Notes under the pieces: model-generated | Database searches by the model: none | What the model saw: only the letters and a program-made list of their open reading frames with translations | What the model was told of the DNA's origin: nothing | DNA from: Streptomyces sp. NBC_01214 | GTDB taxonomy: Bacteria > Actinomycetota > Actinomycetes > Streptomycetales > Streptomycetaceae | Length of the DNA stretch: 64,000 bases | Direction: 5' to 3' | Assembly (NCBI RefSeq): GCF_026340975.1 | Contig: NZ_JAPEOS010000003.1 | Coordinates: forward strand, 2,045,777-2,109,776 | Position numbers and translations under genes: made by a program | Shown: one piece after another, positions 9,318-17,432 of the stretch | How the letters are laid out: every line of letters begins with the position of its first letter | Numbering within the stretch: position 1 is the first letter of the stretch

Positions 9318-10415
9318 CTAGGGTCCCACCTGGTGAAGGGTCGCATCGAGGGCGTCCTCGATCTCGTGCTGAAAGAGGATGGTTCCGTGTACGCGGAGCT
9401 CGGGATCGCGTAGGAGCATCGACAGCGCGATCACATCGCACGGATCTCCCACGGGAATGAGTCCATTGGCCCGGATCTCCCGTACCAGGGCCGAAAGCCT
9501 CTCGGACTGTTCGGACAGGCTTGCCATGAGGTCCGCCAACGCGCCCACGGTCGTGAGGCCGGCGGTGGTCGCGAGCGACACCAGGCTGTTAAGTGACTGG
9601 CGGAAGCGCTGGTCGTCGTGGTTGGGAGATTCCTCGTCGTCGGCGAATCCCGCGGCACCTGCGACCTGGCTCACCTCTGGGAGCGGCATTTTCTGCCAGC
9701 TTGCCTGGACAGAGTCGAAGTTCAACGGCAGCTCGCGCCATTCCTCCACGTTGACCTGGTGGGCGTAGCTCGCTCGCAGAGTCTCCACCTCTGCCCGGAA
9801 TGCACCGAACAGCTCGTCGCCCGTCTCCAAGAGCGCGGCCAGACGAAAGAGTTTGCGTCGGACCACGGCCGGGATCGCCTTTTCATTCTTGTAGTCTAGA
9901 GCGTGACTAATGACTCCCCATGCATGCTGCAGAACCGTCCTGACCTGGAACTCCACTCGGAAGTCCGCGAATTCCTGATACTCGCTCAGCCTGCGCCGGT
10001 CTTCCGATAGACGGGCGATAATGTGCAGACTCTGATATCCGAATGCATCCGGTGCGTCGGCGCGTCGACTTTCCTCCTTGAGGATGTCGAACTCTTCCCT
10101 GATCATATCTCGGACCAGGGTGACATCATCCAGATAGAAGGTCACGACCCTGACGCCGCAGAGATCCTCTGCATCGGAGAGCCGTTGGTAGCCGGGGTGT
10201 CGCTCGAGTTTCCCTTCGAGGCTCGCGACATCCTTGGCCCGCGCCTCGATGGTCTGGAACTTGATTCCCCGGAGGTCGCAGAGTTTGGTGGCGAGTTCCC
10301 GAAGCGCCTTGCTGTAGAGTTCAAATCTAGGGAATTCGACCTGGTAGGCCTGAAGTGCCTTGCCTCGAGGAATGTCGTCACCGAACAATATGGACTCCAA
10401 TCGGTGACAGAGCAA
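9318..10415 (-). CDS. RelA/SpoT-domain protein (alarmone-synthetase-like)
   Basis: Single synthetase-type domain of the ppGpp synthetase fold, without the hydrolase, TGS or ACT domains of long Rel enzymes, plus a helical C-terminal half of unknown kind. Seen: ARAKDVASLEGKLER (ATP-binding region), DLCGVRVV (about 84-91), GYQSLH (126-131, nucleotide stacking Tyr), EFQVRTVLQHAW (155-166) and a terminal DYK. The usual AWAExEHDxxYK is here AWGVISHALDYK, so catalysis may be altered. It could be a small alarmone synthetase, a toxic nucleotide pyrophosphokinase or a tRNA-modifying relative. The start is uncertain: TTG 10415 has no clear ribosome binding site. It directly precedes the orphan ARC-like ATPase. 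Confidence 0.85.
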   Translation of the reverse strand: MLCHRLESILFGDDIPRGKALQAYQVEFPRFELYSKALRELATKLCDLRGIKFQTIEARAKDVASLEGKLERHPGYQRLSDAEDLCGVRVVTFYLDDVTLVRDMIREEFDILKEESRRADAPDAFGYQSLHIIARLSEDRRRLSEYQEFADFRVEFQVRTVLQHAWGVISHALDYKNEKAIPAVVRRKLFRLAALLETGDELFGAFRAEVETLRASYAHQVNVEEWRELPLNFDSVQASWQKMPLPEVSQVAGAAGFADDEESPNHDDQRFRQSLNSLVSLATTAGLTTVGALADLMASLSEQSERLSALVREIRANGLIPVGDPCDVIALSMLLRDPELRVHGTILFQHEIEDALDATLHQVGP

Positions 10416-11011
10416 TGGCGTGGAATGGGGACCGGCCGAAGCTGCGTGACAGATGATAGTTGCTCAACTACCCGACGGACCGGAAGCTGCGGACGGCGCG
10501 TCATCGAGGACCGCCCTGGCGGTCGGTGGCACTCCCGCCAGGAATCGGCATCGCCGGGAGCCGGCCGCGTTGGGTCGACGCCAGCTCCACGGCCTATAGC
10601 ACCCTCTCAGCCTCGATCCATCCTGCGTCGATTAAAGAGCGAACCGCCCCGGTCACTTTATGTCGTGTCAGACCTGCGGGTCGGTATCGAACTGCTCCAG
10701 TAGGTCGGCTTCGCGGCTGGTGAGGATGCGGTTGAGCTCGGCGAATCGGATAGATCGCGGTGGGGGATGGGCGATGCTCAGAATCACGTTGCTCTCCGAG
10801 CCGGGTAGGCGGTCTCGAGCTCCAGGGCGCCGGCCGCGAATGCTTGGGGCGAGTCGCCACTCGCTGCCGGTGAGCCGTGACCAGAGGAAAGAAGGAGAAG
10901 AAGGCTCTGAAGCTGGTCAACGCATGGTGACACCCCACCGGTTGGGGCGGGCCAAGGACCAGGCCTGTGAGTTCTCTCTGCGGGGACGGTCGCCCTCGCA
11001 GAGCAATCCGG
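10416..11011. other. Non-coding stretch with possible gene fragments
   Basis: No complete gene. On the minus strand two short open pieces look protein-like: one around 10668-10795 ends FAELNRILTSREADLLEQFD then TDPQV-stop, and another at 10597-10660 reads RHKVTGAVRSLIDAGWIEAE, winged-helix-like. They are in different frames and may be debris. The promoter of the RelA/SpoT-ARC pair should lie at about 10420-10500, but I see no clear -35/-10. Confidence 0.35.
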
Positions 11012-11500
11012 CTATCCGGGTACTGATGAGTTGAGGGTGCGAGTCAGCTCTCGGTTGGCTGCGCGAGCCTCCAGCTCCTCCGTTCGCTCGTCGAGCTCCC
11101 CTTTGGTGTGGGCGAGATCTTGTTCTAGCAGCGTGATGCGTCGTTGGAGCTGGTCGATGTCGACAGGTGCCCCGAGCCCGGAATCGGCCCAGACGCTCTC
11201 GCCAAGCTGAGACGACAGCCGGTTCTCCAGCTGGCGAACCCGTGCTGTCAGCCGCTTGCTGCGTTCGAGCGCGTTCGCGAGGTCGGACTGGAGCGAGATC
11301 CGGCTGACCGCTGCCATCCGTCCGTCCTCGACTGTGGTGCCAGCAGCGACGTGGACGCGTTCGAGTAGGTCCTTGTGGCGGTAGAAGAATGTTCGGTCGA
11401 CTCGGGCCGCGCGGGCGAGACCGGAGACTGTGATGTCACCGCCGGCCTTCACCGCGAGTCGATGGCTTTTAGAACTGCTATCGGAATGACTTCGGGTCAC
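11012..11500 (-). pseudogene. DUF6262-like (TnpC-type) protein, N-terminal frameshift
   Basis: Accessory protein of the kind encoded beside tyrosine recombinases of Tn554-like elements in actinobacteria. Seen: small HTH (DITVSGLARAARVDRTFFYR then HKDLL), then a long coiled coil (LTARVRQLENRLSSQLGE; QLQRRITLLEQDL). The expected start of the HTH region (EVIPIAVLKAIDS) lies in another frame and is separated by a stop near 11450, so the gene is probably frameshifted. No recombinase gene is adjacent, which suggests a leftover of a lost integrative element. Upstream, 11501-11726 shows only GC-rich sequence. Confidence 0.6.
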
Positions 11501-11726
11501 CCGACTGGAAGCCGCGGTCGAGAAAGGGTGGGGCTGGGAGAGCGGCGGGCGAGGGACGACGGGCCGAGGATGCCCGGTGTCCGTAGCGGGGCCCGGCCGG
11601 GGTGGCTTCAACCGGCCGGGCCCCGCGTGCGTGGACCCTCTCGTCGCACTGCCACCGTGCCACGGCCGACCGTGAGCCGCCCGGTGTGCGATCCGTGAGG
11701 GGGACCGCGGTCGGGCGCCGCCCCGG

Positions 11727-12029
11727 TCAGCAGTCGGCGATCGGGAAGAGCGCGTCGGCGCCGGTCATCTCCAGCAGGCGCCGGACCTGGGGCGGCGGAG
11801 TGCGCAGGACGACGCGCCGGCCGTGTTCGGCCGCCGTCCGCTGCGCGTGGATGAGGGCGTTGAGGCCGGAGGAGTCGCAGAACGACAGGTCGGACAGGTC
11901 GACGACGATCTCGTCCGAGCCACCCGGCCGGGTGATCGCCGAGTGCAGGGCGTCGCGCAGCATCGGCGCCCGGTCGATGTCCATCTCGCCCCCCACGCGC
12001 ACGACACGGCACTGATCGTCACCGCTCAC
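11727..12029 (-). CDS. STAS-domain anti-sigma factor antagonist
   Basis: RsbV/SpoIIAA/BldG-type protein that would bind an anti-sigma kinase and be switched off by serine phosphorylation. Seen in about 100 residues: GEMDIDRAPMLRDAL, then IVVDLSDLSFCDSSGLNAL, with Ser of DSSG as the predicted phosphosite, and the closing PPPQVRRLLEMTGAD helix. GTG 12029 is preferred (GGGAG 5 bases upstream); ATG 12074 would add 15 residues. No partner anti-sigma kinase is adjacent. The PP2C phosphatase remnant at 13489 hints that a phosphatase partner once lay near. Confidence 0.88.
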   Translation of the reverse strand: MSGDDQCRVVRVGGEMDIDRAPMLRDALHSAITRPGGSDEIVVDLSDLSFCDSSGLNALIHAQRTAAEHGRRVVLRTPPPQVRRLLEMTGADALFPIADC

Positions 12030-12854
12030 CCACACTCCCTGCTCACCTCTCTCAAGATCTTCTGTGCCGCCCATGATGAGGCGGCCCGGGCGGGAGCGGG
12101 GCACGGGCCTCAGCGCATGAGGGCTCGGGCGGCGCCGCCGCCCGGTCGTTGTGTCCCCCCTCCCACTCCGGCGACACCCGATTATCTTAAGGGCACGCAC
12201 CCGAAAATCTATTGCGGCCGGAGTAGACATTGGGTGGTGATGTGGTAATGGTTTCTCTCGTAGCCCAGTCAGGAAGAGCTCGGCAGAGACGAACTGCCGG
12301 GCAGCAGTACCCGCAGTTGCAGTTGTTGGACGGTGCGGCAGTGGAGTTCCGAAGCCAGAGCGGTTGCAGGACGGCGACGGGGCTGACGGCCGGACCGGGT
12401 GGCCCGCAGTCATCAGGGGCCGCCGCAGGAAGTACCGCGTCAACGCAGTGATGGCAGTACCCGGCAGTGAAGAGCAGTACCTCGGTGAAGGCGTCGGCTG
12501 CGGGCGCGCGCACCGGGAAGTTCGGCAGTGGGGTTCCAAGCCAGAGCAGACGCAGGATGGGCGACGGGGCTGGCTGCCGGAGCGTGGCGCTCGGTCAGGC
12601 CACGAGCAGTACCAGCAGTTCGCGTTTCCCGCTTGGTAAGCAGTTGATCATCCGAGGGATGAACGGAGGAGTTGAGGCGCCATCAGGACCGCCCGGGCAG
12701 AGTGTTGAGTCCGGGTACCGCAGGACATCGATAGTGAGGTGGTCTCCGGTCAAGCAACCGCGATCCCCGCATCTCCCGTCCCCGTTCGGGCGGGTCGGCG
12801 GATACAGAAGGTCGGCGCAGAATCAGGGCCGGCAGATGGTGTAGCAGTTCCTTC
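12030..12854. other. 825-bp intergenic stretch
   Basis: No gene is supported on either strand. Local GC drops near 12160-12330. It contains a degenerate direct repeat (listed separately) and many short GCAGTAC/GGCAGTG words. The 3' end runs into the perfect palindrome before the MerR-type gene. Confidence 0.5.
12337..12580. repeat. Degenerate 57-bp direct repeat
   Basis: 12337-12393 and 12524-12580 align over 57 bp; both start GGCAGTGG, contain GTTCC-AAGCCAGAGC and GCGACGGGGCTG, and end in a CCGG. Short GCAGTACCC words precede both copies (12305, 12447), so the duplicated unit may be near 190 bp. No coding explanation. Confidence 0.6.
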
Positions 12855-12886
12855 GGGGCCCTGGTGCCGTACGGCACCAGGGCCCC
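12855..12886. promoter_or_regulatory. Perfect 32-bp palindrome upstream of MerR-type gene
   Basis: Uninterrupted dyad: GGGGCCCTGGTGCC, central GTAC, then the exact complement. It ends 26 bp before the MerR-type start codon, so it could be a transcript hairpin (attenuator or 5' stabiliser), a terminator of upstream transcription, or an operator. No U-run follows. Confidence 0.6.
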
Positions 12887-12912
12887 TCCACGCGTTCCAC
12901 GAGAGAGGTTCC

Positions 12913-13248
12913 ATGACAGCAGACGTCTCGTTCGGCCGTCTCGACGACGACTACCCCGCTTACACGATGGGCCGGGCCGCCGAGATGCTCGGCACCACAC
13001 AGGGCTTCCTCCGCGCCATCGGAGAAGCCCGCCTGATCACCCCGCTTCGCTCCGCGGGCGGACACCGCCGTTACTCCCGCTACCAGCTGCGCATCGCCGC
13101 CCGCGCCCGGGAACTCGTCGACCAGGGCACCCCGATCGAGGCGGCCTGCCGCATCGTCATCCTCGAGGACCAGCTGGAAGAAGCTCAGCGGATCAGCGCC
13201 GAGTATCGCCGTGCCGCCGGATCGGTGAACCCGTCGGCCTCGGCATGA
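12913..13248 (+). CDS. MerR-type HTH transcriptional regulator (short)
   Basis: 111 residues. DNA-binding region YTMGRAAEMLGTTQGFLRAI then RSAGGHRRYSRYQLR is a classical MerR winged HTH. It is followed by a helical tail (GTPIEAACRIVILEDQLEEA) without an effector domain, as in small actinomycete MerR-like regulators. ATG 12913 has GAGAGAGG 4 bases upstream. It stands alone: the gene before is on the other strand and the DNA after it is gene debris. Target unknown. Confidence 0.88.
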   Translation: MTADVSFGRLDDDYPAYTMGRAAEMLGTTQGFLRAIGEARLITPLRSAGGHRRYSRYQLRIAARARELVDQGTPIEAACRIVILEDQLEEAQRISAEYRRAAGSVNPSASA

Positions 13249-13488
13249 CACCCGCCGGGTCACCGGCGAGCCCCGGGCCCCGCGGAGAGAGTGCGCACAT
13301 GCCGTTCTCCTCTCTCCCGCCGGCCCCCGGCCGGCCCTGCGGATTCCGTAGGCTGCCCGGACCGGGCCGCCTACGCACCGGGATCCACCGAAAGCGGTAT
13401 GGCAGCGCCGGAGGCCACTACATTGATTCCGCCCAGCGGGGGGCAAGGGTCGTCCGGGGCCGGCGGCCGCGGACTGATCCCAAGGCGT

Positions 13489-13570
13489 TTAGGCGGCCGC
13501 TTCCGGGTGGGGGCCGTGCCAGTCGAGGCACAGGACGGTGGCGTCGTCTTTGGGTGGCTGGCTTCGTTCA
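13489..13570 (-). pseudogene. C-terminal scrap of a PP2C/SpoIIE-type phosphatase
   Basis: The frame ending at TAA 13489 reads KDDATVLCLDWHGPHPEAAA, closely like the C-terminal DDATVLxxxW strand of SpoIIE-like serine phosphatases. It runs into the MITE at 13579; beyond the MITE no phosphatase sequence follows, so the gene was already truncated or had its 5' part removed. Identification rests on about 25 residues. Confidence 0.4.
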
Positions 13571-13578
13571 TGTGAAGT

Positions 13579-13720
13579 GGTTCTGGCACAACTTCTGTGG
13601 TGCGGCGCCGTCGCCCGGCAGAGCCCGGTCGGTGGGAGAGGGAATCGCCACGTCGGCGGCTTGGGCGACGTCGGGCGACCGGCCCACGTGACGCAACACC
13701 ACAGAAGTTGAGCCAGAACC
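13579..13720. mobile_element. 142-bp MITE with ISL3-like ends and 8-bp target duplication
   Basis: Ends GGTTCTGGCACAACTTCTGT and, inverted, GGTTCTGGCTCAACTTCTGT. TGTGAAGT occurs immediately on both sides (13571-13578 and 13721-13728). Eight-base duplications and GGTTCTGG-type ends match the ISL3 family; the ISL3-type element at 44148 has nearly the same tips (GGTTCTGGCTCAAGTTCTGT), so it or a relative could mobilise the MITE. A second copy of exactly 142 bp, in opposite orientation, is at 47165-47306. Confidence 0.88.
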
Positions 13721-14122
13721 TGTGAAGTGGCAGCGATTAGTCAGCGGTTTGGGTGGCAGTTGGCGATCTTGGGTGCTGCGGATGTTCACCAGAAGGTTCT
13801 GGCACAGATCTTGGGGAGTGGTCACGGATCGTGACGATGCCTTCGATTACAGGGAAGGGGCACGAGGCCGGGTCCGTCAGCGTTCACGCATCCTGGTCCA
13901 CCACCGCTGAGGACCTGTCCGTGATCCCGGAGGTGGTGGTCCGTTTCGCCACCGAGCAGCTGGATGTCGGTCCGGGTGAGCGCGGTCGGCCGAACCGGGA
14001 CCGCATCTGCTCCTGGTGCCCCGGTTGCGGCGACGCGCCGACCGGATGGCCGTGCACCCGAGGGGGTGCCTCTATGTCCTTCGTCAAGGACGTGGTGCCG
14101 GGTGTGAGGCTGTTTGGGGTGG

Positions 14123-15337
14123 TCATGCGGCGAGGGTGACGGTTGAGGTTCTGGACTCGTAGAAGGTGCCGTCGCGGAGCATGGCAAACAGGACGCTGAT
14201 GCGTTGGCGGGCGAGCCGCAGGAGTGCCTGGGTGTGGGTCTTGCCGCGGGCTCTTTGCCGGTCGTAGTAGGTGCGTGAAGCCGGGTCGGCGTTCATGCAG
14301 GCGAAGGCGGAGAGGAACATGGCCCGTTTGAGCTGCCGGTTTCCGCCGCGGGGTGCGTGTTCGCCGTGGATCGAGGTGCCCGACGACTTGGTGGTGGGGG
14401 CGAGGCCCGCGTAGGAGGCGAGGTGGGCGGCACTGGGAAAGCCGGTGCCGTCGCCGACGGTGACCAGCAGGACTGCGGCGGTCCTGACTCCGACTCCCGG
14501 CATCGAGGTCAGGACCGGGTGAAGAGGGTGGGCCTCCAGCAGGGTGCTGATCTGGGTTTCCATTGCCCGGCGCTGGTCATGGACCGCGGCGAGCGAGGCG
14601 GCCAGGGACGGGATCACGATGTCGAGGGTGCCCGTGCCTGGAACGATGACGGTCTGCTCGTCGAGAGCGTCGAAGACCTCGTCGATCAGCCTCTGTGCCA
14701 TCCGCGGGGCCTTGGGTCGGATGAGTTCGACGAGTCTGCGGCGGCCGGCCTTGCGCAGTGCGGCCGGGGATCCGTATCGCTCGAGGAGCCAGGTGACGGC
14801 CCGGTGGTCCAGTCGCGGGCCGAGCACGCGCTCCAGCGACGGGTGGAACTGGGTGAGCAGGCCCCGTATCCGGTTGGAGGTGCGGGTGGCTTCTGCGGCG
14901 AGGTCCTGATCGAAGCCGGTCAGCACCGTGAGCTCGGCGGTGATCTCGTCGGTCAGCTCCAGCGAACGCAAGGTGTGGGGCATGGTGCGGGCGGCGTCCG
15001 CGATGACCGCGGCGTCCTTCGCGTCGGTTTTCGCCTCTCCCGGGTAGAGGTCGGCGATCCGTCGCATGGCCAGTCCGGGCAGGTAGGCGACCTGGCAGCC
15101 CGCGTCCCGGGCGACGGTCAGGGGCAGAGCACCGATCGAGGCCGGCTGGTCCACGATCACCAGCACCGTGCCGAACTTCGCGGTCAGCTTGTCGAAGACG
15201 GCCCGCAGTTTCGGTTCGCTGTTGGGCATCGGCTTGTCGAAGACTTTCTTGCCCGCCGGCGTCAGTCCGTGGCCGTGGTGAGCTGTCTTGCCGACGTCCA
15301 TACCCAGGAAGACGCCCACATCGCCGGTGTCTAACAT
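14123..15337 (-). CDS. IS110-family transposase (DEDD recombinase)
   Basis: 404 residues from ATG 15337 (GGGAGGGG 4 bases upstream). N-terminal RuvC-like DEDD domain: FLGMDVGKTAHHGHG, LVIVDQPAS, and GEAKTDAKDAAVIADAARTM. C-terminal transposase_20 region with SMPGVGVRTAAVLL and SYAGLAPTTKSSG, then the serine-containing SAFACMNADPASRTYYDRQR. It appears intact. IS110 enzymes recombine without terminal repeats under guidance of a bridge RNA made from the element's non-coding end, so element borders cannot be read here; the 13819-14122 and 15338-15700 flanks are the candidates. Confidence 0.92.
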   Translation of the reverse strand: MLDTGDVGVFLGMDVGKTAHHGHGLTPAGKKVFDKPMPNSEPKLRAVFDKLTAKFGTVLVIVDQPASIGALPLTVARDAGCQVAYLPGLAMRRIADLYPGEAKTDAKDAAVIADAARTMPHTLRSLELTDEITAELTVLTGFDQDLAAEATRTSNRIRGLLTQFHPSLERVLGPRLDHRAVTWLLERYGSPAALRKAGRRRLVELIRPKAPRMAQRLIDEVFDALDEQTVIVPGTGTLDIVIPSLAASLAAVHDQRRAMETQISTLLEAHPLHPVLTSMPGVGVRTAAVLLVTVGDGTGFPSAAHLASYAGLAPTTKSSGTSIHGEHAPRGGNRQLKRAMFLSAFACMNADPASRTYYDRQRARGKTHTQALLRLARQRISVLFAMLRDGTFYESRTSTVTLAA

Positions 15338-15673
15338 CGCACCCCTCCCGGGTGGTTGACCGTGCCGGCCTCGGCGGTGGCACCGTGCTCGCGCATCCAC
15401 GTTATGCAGACCTGCCGCCCGCGAACTGCCCGGCATTGCGCCAGGCCAGGCGGTGGCCGGACCTCTCATCAGCGTCTCCGACGGCACCCCACGGGCCCGG
15501 CGACACCACCCCCCAGGTCATGCCTTCGACAGAGGGGACACAGTCATACCGGGCCCGGAGGCCAGCGGCCCCATTGCAGGACCGCGAAAAACATAACGGG
15601 GGCGGCCGGACGCGCCCTCGCCCCGGCAGGACTCGGCGAGTCTGCCGGGGCGAGCGGGACCGCGGCGGTTCCC
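15338..15673. other. Non-coding region 5' of the IS110 transposase; candidate bridge-RNA locus
   Basis: No supported gene in about 335 bp. In IS110-group elements the bridge RNA is transcribed from the non-coding end upstream of the transposase. A strong hairpin, GCCCCGGCAG...CTGCCGGGGC, lies at 15620-15651, though it may instead be a terminator. Assignment is by position only. Confidence 0.3.
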
Positions 15674-15715
15674 GTGCGGTCGTCGGGTCGTAGGTCCTGC
15701 CCCCGACGACCGCAC
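15674..15715. terminator. Hairpin downstream of the sapA-like gene
   Basis: GTGCGGTCGTCGGG at 15674-15687 pairs exactly with CCCGACGACCGCAC at 15702-15715, about 36 bp after the sapA-like stop on the minus strand. Loop 14 nt; no U-run, as is common in Streptomyces terminators. Confidence 0.65.
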
Positions 15716-15751
15716 GACGGCACAGAACGTCGCGGTCAGGAGGAGCTCGGG

Positions 15752-16201
15752 TCAGCGGACCTCGGTGACCCGGTGCTCCTTGCGCGCGCCACAGTTGGAG
15801 TTGTACACCTGCACGTGCACGTTGCTGATGCCCCCGCCCCAGTCGACGCAGTGGCCCTTGCCGTACACGTAGGCCGGGCCCGCGTACGACGTGTACCGGC
15901 CGTAGTCCTCGCCCCGCTCCCAGGTTTCGGGGACTTCGATCCAGAGGGCCATGTCCACGGCCGCGCCCGGGTTGTTGCGGATGGTCGCGACGCAGTTCTT
16001 GCCGTTCGAGGCGTTGTACGTCAGGTAGACGGTGCCCAGCGAGCCGATGGCGGCCGAGTTCACGGTCTTGTAGGCGCTTCCGCAGACCTTCTGCGGCGTG
16101 GTGTTGGGTGCGGCGGTGGCGGGCGCCGCCAGCGCGGTCGTGGCCCCCAGGGCCAGGGCGGCGAATGCGGTAGTGGTAAGGACGGAACGGGTGAATTTCA
16201 T
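15752..16201 (-). CDS. SapA-like secreted spore-associated protein
   Basis: 149 residues. N-terminal signal peptide (MKFTRSVLTTTAFAALALGA, then ALAAPATAA, probable cleavage near residue 31), then the family signature KVCGSAYKTVNSAAIGSLG, YLTYNASNGKNCVATIRNNP, YTSYAGPAYVYGKGHCVDWG. Four Cys in the mature part may form disulfides. SapA of Streptomyces coats spores and aerial hyphae; its molecular role is unclear. ATG 16201 follows GGGGGAAAC. The gene sits inside a unit with transposon ends, so it may be a carried copy rather than the chromosomal gene. Confidence 0.85.
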   Translation of the reverse strand: MKFTRSVLTTTAFAALALGATTALAAPATAAPNTTPQKVCGSAYKTVNSAAIGSLGTVYLTYNASNGKNCVATIRNNPGAAVDMALWIEVPETWERGEDYGRYTSYAGPAYVYGKGHCVDWGGGISNVHVQVYNSNCGARKEHRVTEVR

Positions 16202-16540
16202 GTTTCCCCCTGGTCGTCATTGGAGTTGGTCGCTCCTGCAAGGTGGGACATGCAGGAGCGGCGGAACGGTTGCGCATCGTTCGCAAAGGATGTGACCGCG
16301 CCGCCCTGCCACCCCGCCCGCCGGCCGACGGACGACCTCCGACGGACGGCGGGCGGGCGGGCGTCGAGGCCACGCAGGCCGACTTCGCCGCGTTGTGCCA
16401 GCAGTCGACGGCTACGCCCGTCACCGCTTAGCGGAGTCGCTACTCACCGCTCCGATCCTCCCCAAGGACCGAGAAGGCGTACGCGGTCTCACGCGTAGCC
16501 GTCTCCTCGCAATCGAACATCGAGGAACACTCCGCGACCG
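16202..16540. other. Upstream region of the sapA-like gene
   Basis: No gene seen. A run of CGGACG/GGCGGGCGGGCG repeats lies at 16320-16365. The region ends at the right inverted repeat of the surrounding unit. Confidence 0.4.
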
Positions 16541-16578
16541 CTCCCCAAGATCTGTGCCAGAACCCCGAACTCATCGAT

Positions 16579-16904
16579 ATTGATCATGCGGCGGGTTGCT
16601 GCCGTCGGGTCCGTTGCCCGGGGGCGGCGGTCTGAGCGCCGCCCCCGGGGGCTTGCCGGACGGCCCCCGGGTCCTGGCCGGGGAGGAGGCCGGGGCGTCG
16701 GGTGTCCGGGTGCCGTACGGATCCGGGCGGCAGCCCGTCGTGCGGGCGGGCCTGCCCCATGACGCCGGGGGGGAAGGGGCGTCACGGGGGCGGGGCCCGC
16801 TCCGGAAGCACCCGCCCCCAGGTGGAAGCTTCCGGTATCCACGCGTCTAACCCGGCCGCTCTCCTCCAAACGCCTTCCCCTCCAGCAGTTCTGAGATGGC
16901 GTCA
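16579..16904 (+). repeat. 326-bp dispersed repeat, copy 1
   Basis: Aligns without net length change to 30215-30540, same orientation, at roughly 80 % identity by eye. Both start ATTGATC and end near AGCAGTTCTGAGA. The core has GC-rich hairpins; in this copy CCCGGGGGCGGCG pairs with CGCCGCCCCCGGG around a short loop (16617-16650). No conserved reading frame. It starts 14 bp outside the ISL3-like end at 16564. Confidence 0.75.
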
Positions 16905-16992
16905 AGGACTGCTGTGCTCTCGCGGCACGCGAACGCAGCGGCGGGGGTGAGCTCCGGCTGCCGCGCCGGCCGGGGCGCCGCACTGTGGATGC

Positions 16993-17217
16993 ATGGCGGA
17001 CCAGACGGAGATCGTGATTCATCCCGTGTTGCCGCAGGGCGGGCGCAAGGTCACCGTGCACGCGCTCGGCGTGTACGCGGACCTCGGCCGGGCGTTCACG
17101 CCCGCGGACGTGTCGGAGTTCCTGCGCCGGGCCGGGCTGGAGGATGTGGATCTGTCCGAGGACGGGCCGATCCGGTGGGAGGGCGGCGGCCCCGAGGTGT
17201 GGACCGGCGACATCTGA
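16993..17217 (+). CDS. Small conserved actinomycete protein, unknown function
   Basis: 74 residues from ATG 16993. Acidic, no signal peptide or membrane segment; contains KVTVHALGVYADLGRAFTPA then DVSEFLRRAGLEDVDL. It ends in TGDI. Strong third-position GC bias supports coding. Family function unknown to me. The spacing to neighbours suggests a monocistronic gene. Confidence 0.65.
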   Translation: MADQTEIVIHPVLPQGGRKVTVHALGVYADLGRAFTPADVSEFLRRAGLEDVDLSEDGPIRWEGGGPEVWTGDI

Positions 17218-17432
17218 AGCCGCCTCTCACCCGGGGGCGTGCTCTCGCAGGCGAGGGCGTGGCCGTTCCGTCATGAACCGGGAGAGCGGTCGGGGAAGCG
17301 ACGACGGCCCCGCCGCCGGGCGCGAGGTGGCGGGGCCGTCACACGGATTCCGGCCCAGGGTGGTGGGCCGGCGGCACACGTGCTGCCGCACTCAACGCCC
17401 AGGGCCGCCGTACGTCACGCCGGTTGGGCCGG

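Larger units (their letters stand above)
13795..16564. mobile_element. 2.77-kb unit with perfect ISL3-like ends enclosing IS110 and a sapA-like gene
   Basis: Bases 13795-13818 and 16541-16564 are perfect 24-bp inverted repeats (both begin GGTTCTGGCACAGATCTTGG from the outside). No ISL3 transposase lies between them; instead there is an IS110-type transposase and a secreted-protein gene. The flanking octamers (CACCAGAA and CCGAACTC) differ, so no target duplication remains. Possible readings: an ISL3 element whose transposase was replaced, or two ends brought together by rearrangement. 13819-14122 holds no gene. Confidence 0.6.

Noticed and set aside
12304..12580. Considered as a short CRISPR-like array
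   Set aside because: Only two degenerate long repeats, no regular spacers, no cas genes in the window.
13795..16564. Calling the unit a proven composite transposon
   Set aside because: No ISL3 transposase inside and the flanking octamers differ, so only the inverted ends are certain.
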